Positions 7,452-16,519 of a DNA stretch of 64,000 nt are shown one piece after another. Positions within the stretch are counted from its first letter, which is position 1; each line of letters opens with the position of its first letter. A program made the translations under genes and the position numbers. Source of the stretch: Desulfobulbaceae bacterium (GTDB lineage: Bacteria > Desulfobacterota > Desulfobulbia > Desulfobulbales > SURF-16). The stretch lies in contig JALNXE010000003.1 of assembly GCA_023230525.1 (NCBI GenBank), positions 1-64,000 on the forward strand, in the 5' to 3' direction. The notes beneath the pieces were generated by a model. That model had not been told where the DNA came from and did no database searches. It saw nothing but the letters and a program-made list of their open reading frames with translations.

Positions 7452-9581
7452 ATGCAGTGGAAGGATCTCTCGCTTGCTCTCAAACTTGGCGTGGCGTTCG
7501 GACTCATTTTAATCATGACCGCGGTTATCGGCCTGGTTTCCTATGCCGGTATCAAGAATATCGTCTTTAACGCCCATGAGGTTATTGAGGGCAACAGCAT
7601 GCGGGCCGATATTGCTGCGGCTGAAATCGCCCATCTCAACTGGATGAAAAAAGTCAGTTCCTTTTTGACGGAAAACAGCAAGCAGGAGCTGGATGTGCAG
7701 GTTGACGATCACCAGTGCGCCTTTGGCCAATGGCTGTATGGGGGGCAGCGCAAGGAAGCTGAACAAAGGATTCCCTCCATCGCCCCGTATCTGCAGGCAA
7801 TTGAAAAGGTTCATTACGATCTGCATACCTCAGCCGCGGACATAAAAAAGAATTTTCACCTTGCCGATCCCAACCTGCCGTCGGTTCTGGCTGAGTTGGA
7901 GATCGATCATCTGCGTTTTATCGATAAGATTAATGATGTGTTTAACGGCGTTGCCACGGATTTTGACGTTGAGACGGATCCCCATAAATGCAGGCTCGGC
8001 GCCTGGCTTTACGGCGATGGCGCCCGCAATGCCATCGCCATTGAACCGGAACTTGATCCTGCCATCAAAAGCCTTATCTCGCCCCATGAAAAACTCCACC
8101 AGTCGGTGTTGGATCTCAAAAAATACTGGCAGGCCAATGACAAGGCCCGCAGCCGCGAGATATTAACCACCGTCACCCTGCCCGCCCTGCATGAAATTGA
8201 GCATATTCTCGGCAGCATCCGGGGCGAAGCCGTTAAAGACCTTGGCGGCATGAAAACAGCCAACGATATATATGTGCAACGCACCCTGCCGGCCCTGGCC
8301 CAGGTGCAGGAGACCCTGGCCAAGGTCAAGAATGAGGTGGACGCCAATATGATGACGGATGCGATCATGCTGGACAGCGCCACCAGGGCCAAGCGCAATG
8401 TCTTGCTTAGCGCCCTGATAACGATCTGTGCCGGTATTGTGCTTTCCGTTCTCATCGCCAGAAAGATTGCCGGCCCCTTGGTCATGGGGGTTGATTTTGC
8501 CGGAAAAATCGCCAACGGCGATCTGCGGGAGAAGCTGGCAATCGAGCAAAACGACGAGGTCGGTAAACTGGCCCAGGCGCTGAACGGCATGGTTGCCAAC
8601 CTGCGGTTGATTATGGGCAGTATTGCCGAAAAAAGCAGCCAGGTGACCGCCTCCTCGCAAGAACTCTTTACCGCTTCCGAAGAAATGTCCGGGGCCGCGG
8701 AGAAAACAAAGGACGAGACCACGGCAACGGCTAGGGCCACGGAGGAGATCACCGCCAATATCCAGGCGGTTTCCGATACGGCGGTTATGATGAGTGACAA
8801 AACCCAGGAAATATCCGCTGCGGCCGGCGAGATGTCGGCCAACGTCAATAACGTGGCCGCGGCCATTGAGGAGATGTCCACTTCGATAAAAGAGGTGGCG
8901 GAGAACTGCACCAAGGCCCAGACCTTTTCCGCCAACGGCAAGGACAAAAGTGATGCGTCCAAGGTATTGATTGCCGAGCTTGATCAGGCGGCGCGGGATA
9001 TCGGCAATGTGGTTAATGTTATTACCGAGATAACCGAGCAGACCAAGCTGCTTGCCCTGAACGCCACCATTGAGGCGGCCCGGGCCGGGGAGGCGGGTAA
9101 AGGTTTTGCCGTGGTGGCCAACGAGGTGAAGGATCTGGCCAAGCAGACGGCCGAGGCCGCGGAAAATATCGCCAGGCAGATTCAGGACATGCAGTCAAGG
9201 ACCAGGTCGGTGGTTGATGTCATTGAGGAGGTTTCCCATATCAATGAGGATATCAACGAGATCAATACCACCATTGCCGCAGCGGTTGAAGAGCAGACCG
9301 CCACGGTGGGCGAGATCGCCCGCACCATTGCCGGCACCGCCCTGGGCGTTGACGGCGTTTCCGGCAATATCCGGCAGCTTTCCATCAATATTGAGCAGGA
9401 GATCATTGGCAGAATCAAGGGGGCGGCCGCCGGTGCCGGAGAAATCTCAGGGAATGTCAACGGCATTAAAAAGGTATGCGGGGCAGGGGCTCAGAATGCG
9501 GCGGTCATCAAGAGCGCGGCCGGTGAATTGTCAGCTTTTGCCACCGAACTGCAGGGTCAGGTGGATAAATTCCGCCTGTAG
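7452..9581 (+). CDS. methyl-accepting chemotaxis protein with tandem periplasmic CZB-like domains
   Basis: Chemoreceptor of about 709 residues. A first membrane helix (about residues 8-31) and a second (about 326-345) enclose roughly 290 residues, followed by a HAMP domain and a long cytoplasmic signalling coil with the hairpin tip EQTKLLALNATIEAARAGEA. The enclosed part has two similar modules, each with the His, Cys, His, His pattern of a CZB zinc-binding domain: a leading His in AHLNW and DHLRF, HQCAFGQWLYG and HKCRLGAWLYG with the cysteine, then HYDLH and HEKLH. CZB domains are more often cytoplasmic, so a tandem periplasmic pair is unusual. The ATG at 7452 is eight bases after AGGAGG; an ATG at 7446 is too close. 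No other chemotaxis gene is near. Confidence 0.93.
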   Translation: MQWKDLSLALKLGVAFGLILIMTAVIGLVSYAGIKNIVFNAHEVIEGNSMRADIAAAEIAHLNWMKKVSSFLTENSKQELDVQVDDHQCAFGQWLYGGQRKEAEQRIPSIAPYLQAIEKVHYDLHTSAADIKKNFHLADPNLPSVLAELEIDHLRFIDKINDVFNGVATDFDVETDPHKCRLGAWLYGDGARNAIAIEPELDPAIKSLISPHEKLHQSVLDLKKYWQANDKARSREILTTVTLPALHEIEHILGSIRGEAVKDLGGMKTANDIYVQRTLPALAQVQETLAKVKNEVDANMMTDAIMLDSATRAKRNVLLSALITICAGIVLSVLIARKIAGPLVMGVDFAGKIANGDLREKLAIEQNDEVGKLAQALNGMVANLRLIMGSIAEKSSQVTASSQELFTASEEMSGAAEKTKDETTATARATEEITANIQAVSDTAVMMSDKTQEISAAAGEMSANVNNVAAAIEEMSTSIKEVAENCTKAQTFSANGKDKSDASKVLIAELDQAARDIGNVVNVITEITEQTKLLALNATIEAARAGEAGKGFAVVANEVKDLAKQTAEAAENIARQIQDMQSRTRSVVDVIEEVSHINEDINEINTTIAAAVEEQTATVGEIARTIAGTALGVDGVSGNIRQLSINIEQEIIGRIKGAAAGAGEISGNVNGIKKVCGAGAQNAAVIKSAAGELSAFATELQGQVDKFRL

Positions 9582-9620
9582 CAGGGAAACAATGGCGGAG
9601 GAACCTCGGCGCGGCAGTAG

Positions 9621-9641
9621 GGGCGGGTTTTATGCCCGCCC
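9621..9641. terminator. hairpin between convergent genes
   Basis: GGGCGGG pairs with CCCGCCC across a seven-base loop, between the chemoreceptor stop and the rsmG stop. There is no clear T-run on either strand, so a terminator role is only plausible. Confidence 0.4.
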
Positions 9642-9642
9642 T

Positions 9643-10305
9643 TCACTCCCTGATCTTACAGAAGATCACCAGGTTTCGCAGTGCCAGGCTGAAAGGCAGG
9701 GTTAGGGTAACAATGTTCCGCAGGGTGTATGGGCTGGCGGGTTGATCGCGCTGCCACTGGCTGATCTCCTCGTCCGCCTTGGGGCCCTTCATGCAGAGCA
9801 CGGTGCCGCCCAGCGGGCTGAACGGCGCGGCAAGCGCCAGGAAGTCGCTGATGTTCGCCACGGCCCTGCTGGTTATGACGGGAAAGGTTGGCAGCTGACC
9901 CACCAGGGTGGGTTCAAGGCGCTTTTCAATTATTGTGACGTTTACAAGCTGCAGGCTGCGGACAATATGCCTTAGAAAGGTCACCCTCTTGGCCCGGGGC
10001 TCAACCAGGGTCAGAACCAGTTCGGGACAGGCGGCTTTCAGCACCAGGCCGGGGAAACCGGCGCCGGTGCCCACATCGAGAAGTTCAGGCCTGCCTGCAC
10101 AATCTAACTGCGGCAGCAGGGTGAGCGAGTCCAGGAAATGGCTTTCAACCATTTCCTGCTCAGGGGCCTGGGAGACGAGATTCATCCTGCGGTTCCATTT
10201 GACCAGTTCCGTGTAGTAGCAAACTAATCTGTCGATGCTCTCTTTATGGCTGAAGGTTATGCCCAGCTCTTGACAGCCCCGCTCCATGATCTCCCGGCAG
10301 GCCAT
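9643..10305 (-). CDS. rsmG: 16S rRNA (guanine-N7)-methyltransferase RsmG
   Basis: SAM-dependent methyltransferase that modifies G527 (E. coli numbering) of 16S rRNA. About 220 residues, normal for the family. Seen: YTELVKWNRRMNLVS near the N-terminus, HFLDSL, the SAM-binding loop LLDVGTGAGFPGLVLK, EPRAKRVTFLR, and ITSRAVANISDFL. The start is uncertain: ATG at 10305, or the in-frame TTG at 10311, which sits nine bases after AGAGG; a TTG at 10329 would overlap hisD. The gene follows hisD directly and looks like the last cistron of the nadE-cytochrome-hisD-rsmG run. Confidence 0.94.
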   Translation of the reverse strand: MACREIMERGCQELGITFSHKESIDRLVCYYTELVKWNRRMNLVSQAPEQEMVESHFLDSLTLLPQLDCAGRPELLDVGTGAGFPGLVLKAACPELVLTLVEPRAKRVTFLRHIVRSLQLVNVTIIEKRLEPTLVGQLPTFPVITSRAVANISDFLALAAPFSPLGGTVLCMKGPKADEEISQWQRDQPASPYTLRNIVTLTLPFSLALRNLVIFCKIRE

Positions 10306-10312
10306 GATCAAA

Positions 10313-11626
10313 TCACTTTTCCTCTGCAAGTCTTACCGCCACCGAGCGGGCATGGGCGGTCAGCCCTTCAAGATTGGCCAGGTTCTGGATGTGCTCGGCA
10401 TCCGCCAGAAAGGCCCGGCGGGAGCAGGAGATCAGGCTGCTTTTCTTGAGAAAGGTTTCCACGCCAAGGGCTGAGGAAATGCGGGCGGTGCCCATGGTGG
10501 GCAAGACATGGTTCGGTCCGGCAACATAGTCGCCGCATGCCTCGGGGGAATAATTGCCGAGGAAAATCGCTCCGGCATGCTGGATGCTGGGCAGCCAGCT
10601 GAAGGGGTCCGTCACCATGAGCTCCAGGTGCTCGATGGCAATATCATTGGCAATGTTCATGGCCTCGTCAAGGCTGTCGCAGATCAGAATCGTGCCGCGA
10701 TCGGCCAGGGACTTGCGGGCAATGTCCTCGCGGCTCAGCAGTTTCAGCTGTTTTTCCAGCTCCACTACGGTGGCCTCGGCAATGTCCTGGCTGGTGGTGA
10801 CCAGAATGGCCAGGGCCTGGGGGTCATGCTCGGCCTGGGCCAGGAGGTCGGCGGCAATGAAGGACGGTTTGGCCGAGGTGTCGGCCACGATGAGCACCTC
10901 GCTGGGTCCGGCGATCATGTCGATCCCCACCCGGCCGGCCACCTGGCGCTTGGCCTCGGTGACATACTGGTTGCCCGGTCCGACAATGACATCCACCGCC
11001 GGAATGGTCTCCGTGCCGTAAGCCAGGGCCCCAATGGCCCAGGCGCTGCCGGTCTTAAAAATCTGCCGGATGCCTATTTCCTGGGCCGCCACCAGCAGGG
11101 CGGGATGCACCATACCCTGGGCGTTGGGCGGGGTGACCATGATCCGGTGTTTAACCCCGGCAATGGCCGCCGGGATGCCGTTCATCAGCACCGATGAGAC
11201 CAGCGGGGTCTTGCCGCCCTGGCCGCCGGGGACGTAAAGTCCGGCATAGGAAACCGGGCGCACCAGTCTGCCGGTGATGGAGCCGTCTTCCCGGGTAAGA
11301 ATCCAGGACTGCTCCATCTCCCGCTCATGAAAGGCCCAGATGCGCTCTTTGGCCAGCTGCAGGCTCTGCATCAGTTTTTCGTCGAACCGGGAGTAGGCCT
11401 CCCGCAGTTCAGCCTCCGATACCCGGAGCTGGTCCAGGGTCATCTGCGGGGCGTCATATTTACGGGTGTATTCGAGCAGGGCCTCATTGCCGCGCTCCCG
11501 GATGGCCTGCAGAATGGCGCTGACCGTCTCGCGGCAGGAGGAATCAGCCAGCTGGAAGCGGTAGGCAAGCTTGGACAAATTGCTTTTTCCCTGGGCGGAC
11601 TGGGTGGTGTGGGGGGTAATAATCAT
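10313..11626 (-). CDS. hisD: histidinol dehydrogenase
   Basis: NAD- and zinc-dependent enzyme that carries out the last two steps of histidine synthesis, histidinol to histidine. The 437-residue frame has the family core: SYAGLYVPGGQGGKTPLVSS, then IFKTGSAWAIGALAYGTETI, VIVGPGNQYVTEAKRQV, MIAGPSEVLIVAD, LLAQAEHDP (zinc-binding His) and GPNHVLPTMGTARISS. The first bases, ATGA, overlap the stop of the cytochrome gene, so translation is coupled. No other his genes are present here; a lone hisD beside a cytochrome is an odd partner, but the enzyme itself looks complete. Confidence 0.96.
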   Translation of the reverse strand: MIITPHTTQSAQGKSNLSKLAYRFQLADSSCRETVSAILQAIRERGNEALLEYTRKYDAPQMTLDQLRVSEAELREAYSRFDEKLMQSLQLAKERIWAFHEREMEQSWILTREDGSITGRLVRPVSYAGLYVPGGQGGKTPLVSSVLMNGIPAAIAGVKHRIMVTPPNAQGMVHPALLVAAQEIGIRQIFKTGSAWAIGALAYGTETIPAVDVIVGPGNQYVTEAKRQVAGRVGIDMIAGPSEVLIVADTSAKPSFIAADLLAQAEHDPQALAILVTTSQDIAEATVVELEKQLKLLSREDIARKSLADRGTILICDSLDEAMNIANDIAIEHLELMVTDPFSWLPSIQHAGAIFLGNYSPEACGDYVAGPNHVLPTMGTARISSALGVETFLKKSSLISCSRRAFLADAEHIQNLANLEGLTAHARSVAVRLAEEK

Positions 11627-13359
11627 TTGGCTACCTCATCTTCATTAAAAACCGGGCATCTCGTGGCCGGAGCGTAGTTTTTATAGGCGGGATCGGAGTA
11701 ATTCTTGTGACACTCCAGGCAGAGACCGACGCGCAGAATGCGGGCCAGTTCGTCTTTGTTGAACGGCCGGACTTCCGGCCGGGAACTTTTTTGCAGGGCC
11801 ACCCCGTCAATGGTGACATAGCCGTCCAGGGGCGGGGTCTGGCCGGCTTCCGTGGCAAGTCCCTGATCCGTGCCGGTAAAGTGCCAGGTGCCGTCTGCTT
11901 TCCAGGCCGTGCCCTCACCCAGGCCGAGCACCTTGGTGGAGGTGTGGCAGTCCACGCATTCCCTGCCCCTGGCCTGGGTGGTATGGGGGTTGATGGCCGC
12001 CATGGTAAGGCTGTTGAACTGCCGGTCCGGCTTGCCTGCCTTGTTGACCAGGGTGACAATATCCTGGCAGCCGGGGGTGACGATGATCACCTTGTCGTTC
12101 CACATGGCCAGCATCGGCCTTTCATAGCGGAGATAGGAGCGGCCCTCGTTCCACCAGCCCGGCGTCTCCTCCAGGGTCAGCTTGTCCAGATGGGTTTGGG
12201 TCATGTCCCGTTTGACATGGCAGCCGTAGCATTGGGGCACCCAGCCGGAGTGGCAGGCCTCGCAGCCCACCCGTTTATGGCCGGCAAAGTCGCAGACCCC
12301 TGCTTTGGGCGGTCTTACGGGATGTTTTTTGCCGTTGATCTTGTTGCTGATAAACCAGGCCTCTCCTTCACTTAGCATATTGTTCAGTTTTTCATTTTTA
12401 CGGGTCGTACCCGGCACCTGTCCGGCCTGCTGCTGGCTGGCGCCGACATGGCAGGTGCCGCAGCTGATTTCCAGCTGCTGCTCATAGTGGGCATAGTTGG
12501 TGCCGTCGCCCATAATCTCGTTTCTGGTATGGCAGTCAATGCAGGACATGCCCTGTTGATAATGGATGTCAGCCGGAAGGTTGAGATAATAGCGGTCACC
12601 CGGCAGCCTTTTTTCCGACATCTCGCCCTTTTTGTAGGGAGTGCCGTAGTTTTCCGATTCATAAACCCCGGTATAGGATATGCCGATCCTGCCGCTGCGG
12701 TTATGGCAGCGGACACAGTTGTTCAGCGGTATCTTTTTGATGATCAGCGGGTGAACTTTTTTGGCCGCTTCAACCGAAAGCTTGTCGTCCTTGACGAAGT
12801 GGCAGGCCGTGCAGCCGCCGCCTTTCTCCCCGAAAAAACCGGGCAGATCCCCTTTTTGCTTCCACAGATGACAGGTGCCGCACAGTTTACGGTAATAGTC
12901 CAGGGCCAGGGAACTCTCACCGCTTTCCAGCAGTTTTTCCACTGAATAGTCGCCGTTCTGGTCCGGGGCCTCGCCCCAGTAATAGAGCAGGGTGGCCAGA
13001 ATGCCGCGGTTGGTGGCCATCAGGGAATTCTTGACCTTTTTCACGTCAGCGGCATGGCAGCCCTCGATACCGCAGGTTTTTTCCACCACCCGCAGATCTC
13101 CCGGGTTTTTGATGATGCCCTTGTGGGCCTTTTGCTTGTCAATGGCCAGGAAATCGCCCAGATGACAGGGTGAGCAGCCCACCACCAGCCGGTCATGGGC
13201 CGCGTCGAGTTTTTCGGTCTTGTGGCAGCTCAGGCACATTTCCACCTGGCCGGAGGTGGTCTGGTACAGCCGGTCCGGACGATGGGTCATGTTTTCCCGG
13301 ATAACCAGCAAGAGAACGCAGAGCAGAATAAAAAACAGGACCAGGCGGGACGAAGACAT
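11623..13359 (-). CDS. multihaem c-type cytochrome (eleven CXXCH plus one CX4CH)
   Basis: Membrane-anchored periplasmic cytochrome of about 578 residues. A single N-terminal hydrophobic helix (about residues 5-22) acts as signal anchor. I count eleven CXXCH haem sites (CLSCH, CSPCH, CGTCH, CTACH, CVRCH, CIDCH, CGTCH, CEACH, CYGCH, CVDCH, CLECH) and one CGIEGCH, a CX4CH site of the sort known in some cytochromes of sulfate reducers and Geobacter, giving up to twelve haems. I do not recognise a named family. The ATG at 13359 follows AAGGA by five bases and begins next to the nadE stop; an upstream TTG overlaps nadE. It may pass electrons between the quinone pool and periplasmic partners; substrate unknown. 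Confidence 0.9.
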   Translation of the reverse strand: MSSSRLVLFFILLCVLLLVIRENMTHRPDRLYQTTSGQVEMCLSCHKTEKLDAAHDRLVVGCSPCHLGDFLAIDKQKAHKGIIKNPGDLRVVEKTCGIEGCHAADVKKVKNSLMATNRGILATLLYYWGEAPDQNGDYSVEKLLESGESSLALDYYRKLCGTCHLWKQKGDLPGFFGEKGGGCTACHFVKDDKLSVEAAKKVHPLIIKKIPLNNCVRCHNRSGRIGISYTGVYESENYGTPYKKGEMSEKRLPGDRYYLNLPADIHYQQGMSCIDCHTRNEIMGDGTNYAHYEQQLEISCGTCHVGASQQQAGQVPGTTRKNEKLNNMLSEGEAWFISNKINGKKHPVRPPKAGVCDFAGHKRVGCEACHSGWVPQCYGCHVKRDMTQTHLDKLTLEETPGWWNEGRSYLRYERPMLAMWNDKVIIVTPGCQDIVTLVNKAGKPDRQFNSLTMAAINPHTTQARGRECVDCHTSTKVLGLGEGTAWKADGTWHFTGTDQGLATEAGQTPPLDGYVTIDGVALQKSSRPEVRPFNKDELARILRVGLCLECHKNYSDPAYKNYAPATRCPVFNEDEVAK

Positions 13360-13360
13360 C

Positions 13361-14998
13361 TTATTCCTTGAAGAATTGGGCAATGGGATAGCGGCGGCCG
13401 AAGCCGAAGGCCTTGGAGGTGACTTTCAGTCCCATGGCCGCCTGCTGCCGCTTGTATTCATTGCGCTTGATGCGGCGGATGATATCTTCCACAATATCTC
13501 TGGCAAAGCCACGGCCGACGATGTCCGCGATGGAAAGGTGCTCCTCAAGATAGGCGCTGAGAATGGGATCAAGCATCTCGTAGGGTGGCAGGTCATCCTG
13601 ATCTTTCTGGTTGGGGGCCAGCTCGGCCGTGGGGGCACGGCTTATGGTGCGGGGCGGGATGATTTCCTGCTGCCGGTTGACAAAACGGGCCAGGGCATAG
13701 ACCATCTGCTTGGGCACATCGGACAGCAGGGAAAGCGCCCCCGCCATATCGCCGTACAGGGTGCAGTAGCCCACCGCCATTTCCGACTTGTTGCCGGTGG
13801 AAAGAAGAAGGGCATTGAACTTGTTGGCCAGGGCCATGAGCAGGGTGCCGCGGATACGGGCCTGGATGTTCTGCTCGGTCACGTCCTCCCGCAGGCCGGC
13901 GAACAGGGGAGAGAGCGTCTGGCGGAAGGAGGCAAAGGTCTCTGAAATTTCGATGATCTCAAAACGGATGCCAAGGTTTGCGGCAAGCGCCCTGGCATCA
14001 TCAATACTCTCCTGGGAGGTGTAGGGAGAGGGCAGGGCCACGCCGGTAACGTTTTCCGGGCCCAGCGCCTCGCAGGCAATGGCGCAGGTCAGGGCCGAAT
14101 CGATGCCGCCGCTTAATCCCAGCAGCACCTTGGCGAAACCGCATTTGCGGATGTAGTCCCGGCAGCCCATGGCCAGGGCCTGGAAAACCAGGGCGGTTTC
14201 CTCACTTTCCCCGGAGTTGCGGGCAGCATGAAGCTGCTCCGTGTCCATGATCAGCATGTCCTCGCAGAACGACTTGGCCTGGTGGCAGAGAGCGCCGTCA
14301 GTGCCCAGCACCATGCTGGCTCCGTCAAAAAGAATGGAATCCTGACCGCCGACCTGATTGACATAGGCCAGGGGGATATGATATTTGCGGCAGAGCTGGG
14401 AGAAAATGGTCCGCCGCAGCTGCTGTTTGCCGATGGTGAAAGGGGAGGCGGCAATATTGATGAGCAGATCAATGCCCGCCTGCGTCAGGTCGGCCACCGG
14501 ATTGGCCTGATAAAGCGGGTGAGGAAAGCTGTCCTCGTCGTTAAAGATATCTTCGCAGATGGTGATGCCCAGGCGGATCCCCTGGTAAGTAAAGGCGCTG
14601 CTGGCCTGGCCCGGTTCAAAATAGCGGGACTCGTCAAAAACATCATAGGTGGGCAGGAGCCGTTTGTGGGCGCTGAAAAGAATCTTGCCGCCCTCAAAGA
14701 GCAGGGCGCTGTTATGCAGGGGTTTGCCCGTGCTGCCGCTGTGGCGGGTGATGGCCCCGCAGAGCACACCGATGCCCTGGGCTTCGGCAACAAGTCTGGC
14801 AATGGCGGCTTGCTGCTGGTTCAGGAAGGCCTCGTGCTCCAGGTAATCCTGCGGCGGGTAGCCGCTGATGGCCAGCTCCGGAAATACGGCAAGCTGGCAA
14901 CCGGCGTTTCTTGCTATCGCGATCTGCCGGGCAATATGCGCGATATTGCCGGTAAAGTCACCGATCACCGGGTTTATTTGTGTCAGGGCGAGTTTCAT
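13361..14998 (-). CDS. nadE: glutamine-dependent NAD+ synthetase
   Basis: Two-domain enzyme that amidates nicotinic acid adenine dinucleotide to NAD using ammonia released from glutamine. The first about 270 residues are a nitrilase-type glutaminase with FPELAISGYPPQDYL (Glu), AHKRLLPTYDVFDE (Lys) and ITICEDIFND (Cys). The C-terminal half is the synthetase with the P-loop LLGLSGGIDSALT, STGNKSEMAVGY and RISRAP-like APTAELAPNQKDQDDLPPY. 545 residues, normal for the long form. It is the first gene of the leftward run and is divergent from the PIN-PhoH gene; the 148 bases between them should hold both promoters. Confidence 0.95.
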   Translation of the reverse strand: MKLALTQINPVIGDFTGNIAHIARQIAIARNAGCQLAVFPELAISGYPPQDYLEHEAFLNQQQAAIARLVAEAQGIGVLCGAITRHSGSTGKPLHNSALLFEGGKILFSAHKRLLPTYDVFDESRYFEPGQASSAFTYQGIRLGITICEDIFNDEDSFPHPLYQANPVADLTQAGIDLLINIAASPFTIGKQQLRRTIFSQLCRKYHIPLAYVNQVGGQDSILFDGASMVLGTDGALCHQAKSFCEDMLIMDTEQLHAARNSGESEETALVFQALAMGCRDYIRKCGFAKVLLGLSGGIDSALTCAIACEALGPENVTGVALPSPYTSQESIDDARALAANLGIRFEIIEISETFASFRQTLSPLFAGLREDVTEQNIQARIRGTLLMALANKFNALLLSTGNKSEMAVGYCTLYGDMAGALSLLSDVPKQMVYALARFVNRQQEIIPPRTISRAPTAELAPNQKDQDDLPPYEMLDPILSAYLEEHLSIADIVGRGFARDIVEDIIRRIKRNEYKRQQAAMGLKVTSKAFGFGRRYPIAQFFKE

Positions 14999-15146
14999 GA
15001 TTGTTGCTATTTATAGCATAATAAAATAGCTCATGCCGCATCATTTTTTGGGCAAGTTTTGCTTGCGGTATCAGCATGTTTCATACTAATCTTGTTTGCA
15101 CCGGTTATTTCCCTGCAATCCTGAGTCAAAACGAGGCCTTCTTTAC

Positions 15147-16466
15147 ATGCGCAAATATTTTGTCCTTGATACAAACGTCTTACTGCACAATGCTGATTCC
15201 ATCAGCTCTTTTTCCGACAATTATGTGGTGCTGCCCATGTCGGTTATCGAGGAACTTGACAAGTTCAAATCCCGCAGCGATGAACTTGGCCGCAATGCCC
15301 GCAAGGTTATCAGGGATCTCGATCATCTCCGCAGTCGCGGCCGGCTGGCGGAAGGGGTGGAGATGGAAAACGGCGGCATATTGAAAATTTTCACGGAAGG
15401 AGATGATATCGTCTGTCCCGGACTGAATATGAAGGTGCCGGACAACCGGATTCTCGCGGTCGCCTATACCCTGTTTAAACAAGGCGAAAAAGTCATTTTC
15501 GTCTCCAAAGATATCAACGCCCGGCTGAAAGCGGATGCCCTGGGCCTCGGCGTCATGGATTTTGAGAAGCAGAAGGTTAATTTTGATGAGCTTTTTTCCG
15601 GCTACCGGGAGCAGCTGGTGCCGGGCAATGTTATTGATATCCTGTACGAAAAAAAGGAGGTTGAGGCCGACGGCCTGGAGCTGCTTCCCAATGAATTCGT
15701 GCTGCTCCAGGATGAAGCGGATCCCAAGCACAGCGCCCTGGCCCGGGCGATCAGCGAGAAAAAACTGGTAAGACTTAATCCCCAGTATGATTCCGCCTGG
15801 CAGATTCGCTCCCGCAGCAAGGAGCAGCGGATGTGTCTGGAACTTTTGCTCGATCCGAGTGTCCAACTTGTAACCCTGGTGGGCCAGGCGGGCACCGGCA
15901 AGACGCTGCTGGCGCTGGCCGCGGCTCTTGAAGAGGTGCTGATTAATAAGCGTTACGAGAAGATACTGGTTTCCCGGCCGATCATACCCCTTGGCAAGGA
16001 CCTGGGCTATATGCCCGGCGATAAGGATGAAAAACTGTCACACTGGATGCAGCCTATTTTTGATAACCTTACCTTTCTCATGGCCAGCGGGCATTCCCCG
16101 AAAAATCGTCAGGATGACGAAACCGTGCGCAATAAGGTCGAAAAACTGCTGAAGGATCATGTGGTGGAACTGGAGGCCCTCACCTATATCAGGGGCCGCT
16201 CCATCTCCGGCCAGTTCGTCATCGTCGACGAGGCCCAGAATCTGACCCCGCATGAGGTCAAGACCATCATCAGCAGGGCCGGCGAGGGAACAAAAATGGT
16301 GCTGACCGGGGATCCCTACCAGATCGACAACCCCTACCTTGACTCCAGCAGTAACGGCCTGACCTATACGGTGGAGCGGCTGAAAACATTGCCGATCCAC
16401 GGCCACATCACCCTGAAGAAAAGCGAACGGAGCCAGCTGTCAGGTGTGGCGGCGGATTATCTGTAA
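15147..16466 (+). CDS. PIN domain-PhoH family ATPase
   Basis: Fusion of an N-terminal PIN nuclease-like domain and a C-terminal PhoH ATPase (PhoH2/YlaK type), a class reported to act as RNA helicase and ribonuclease. The PIN part has VLDTNVLLHN, VIEELDKFK, PDNRILAVAY and FVSKDINARLKA, supplying the usual acidic residues. The PhoH part has Walker A LVGQAGTGKTLLALA, VSRPIIPLGKDLGYMPG, Walker B FVIVDEAQNLTPHEVKTI and LTGDPYQIDNPY. Start is the ATG at 15147 ten bases after ACGAGG; the frame is open 17 codons further up. About 439 residues. Whether it is transcribed with the haem cluster 53 bases downstream is unknown. Confidence 0.93.
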   Translation: MRKYFVLDTNVLLHNADSISSFSDNYVVLPMSVIEELDKFKSRSDELGRNARKVIRDLDHLRSRGRLAEGVEMENGGILKIFTEGDDIVCPGLNMKVPDNRILAVAYTLFKQGEKVIFVSKDINARLKADALGLGVMDFEKQKVNFDELFSGYREQLVPGNVIDILYEKKEVEADGLELLPNEFVLLQDEADPKHSALARAISEKKLVRLNPQYDSAWQIRSRSKEQRMCLELLLDPSVQLVTLVGQAGTGKTLLALAAALEEVLINKRYEKILVSRPIIPLGKDLGYMPGDKDEKLSHWMQPIFDNLTFLMASGHSPKNRQDDETVRNKVEKLLKDHVVELEALTYIRGRSISGQFVIVDEAQNLTPHEVKTIISRAGEGTKMVLTGDPYQIDNPYLDSSSNGLTYTVERLKTLPIHGHITLKKSERSQLSGVAADYL

Positions 16467-16519
16467 GCGGGCAGTTATCAGCTGTTCTCCTCAGCGAACA
16501 TGCAAAGGACCAGAAACAT

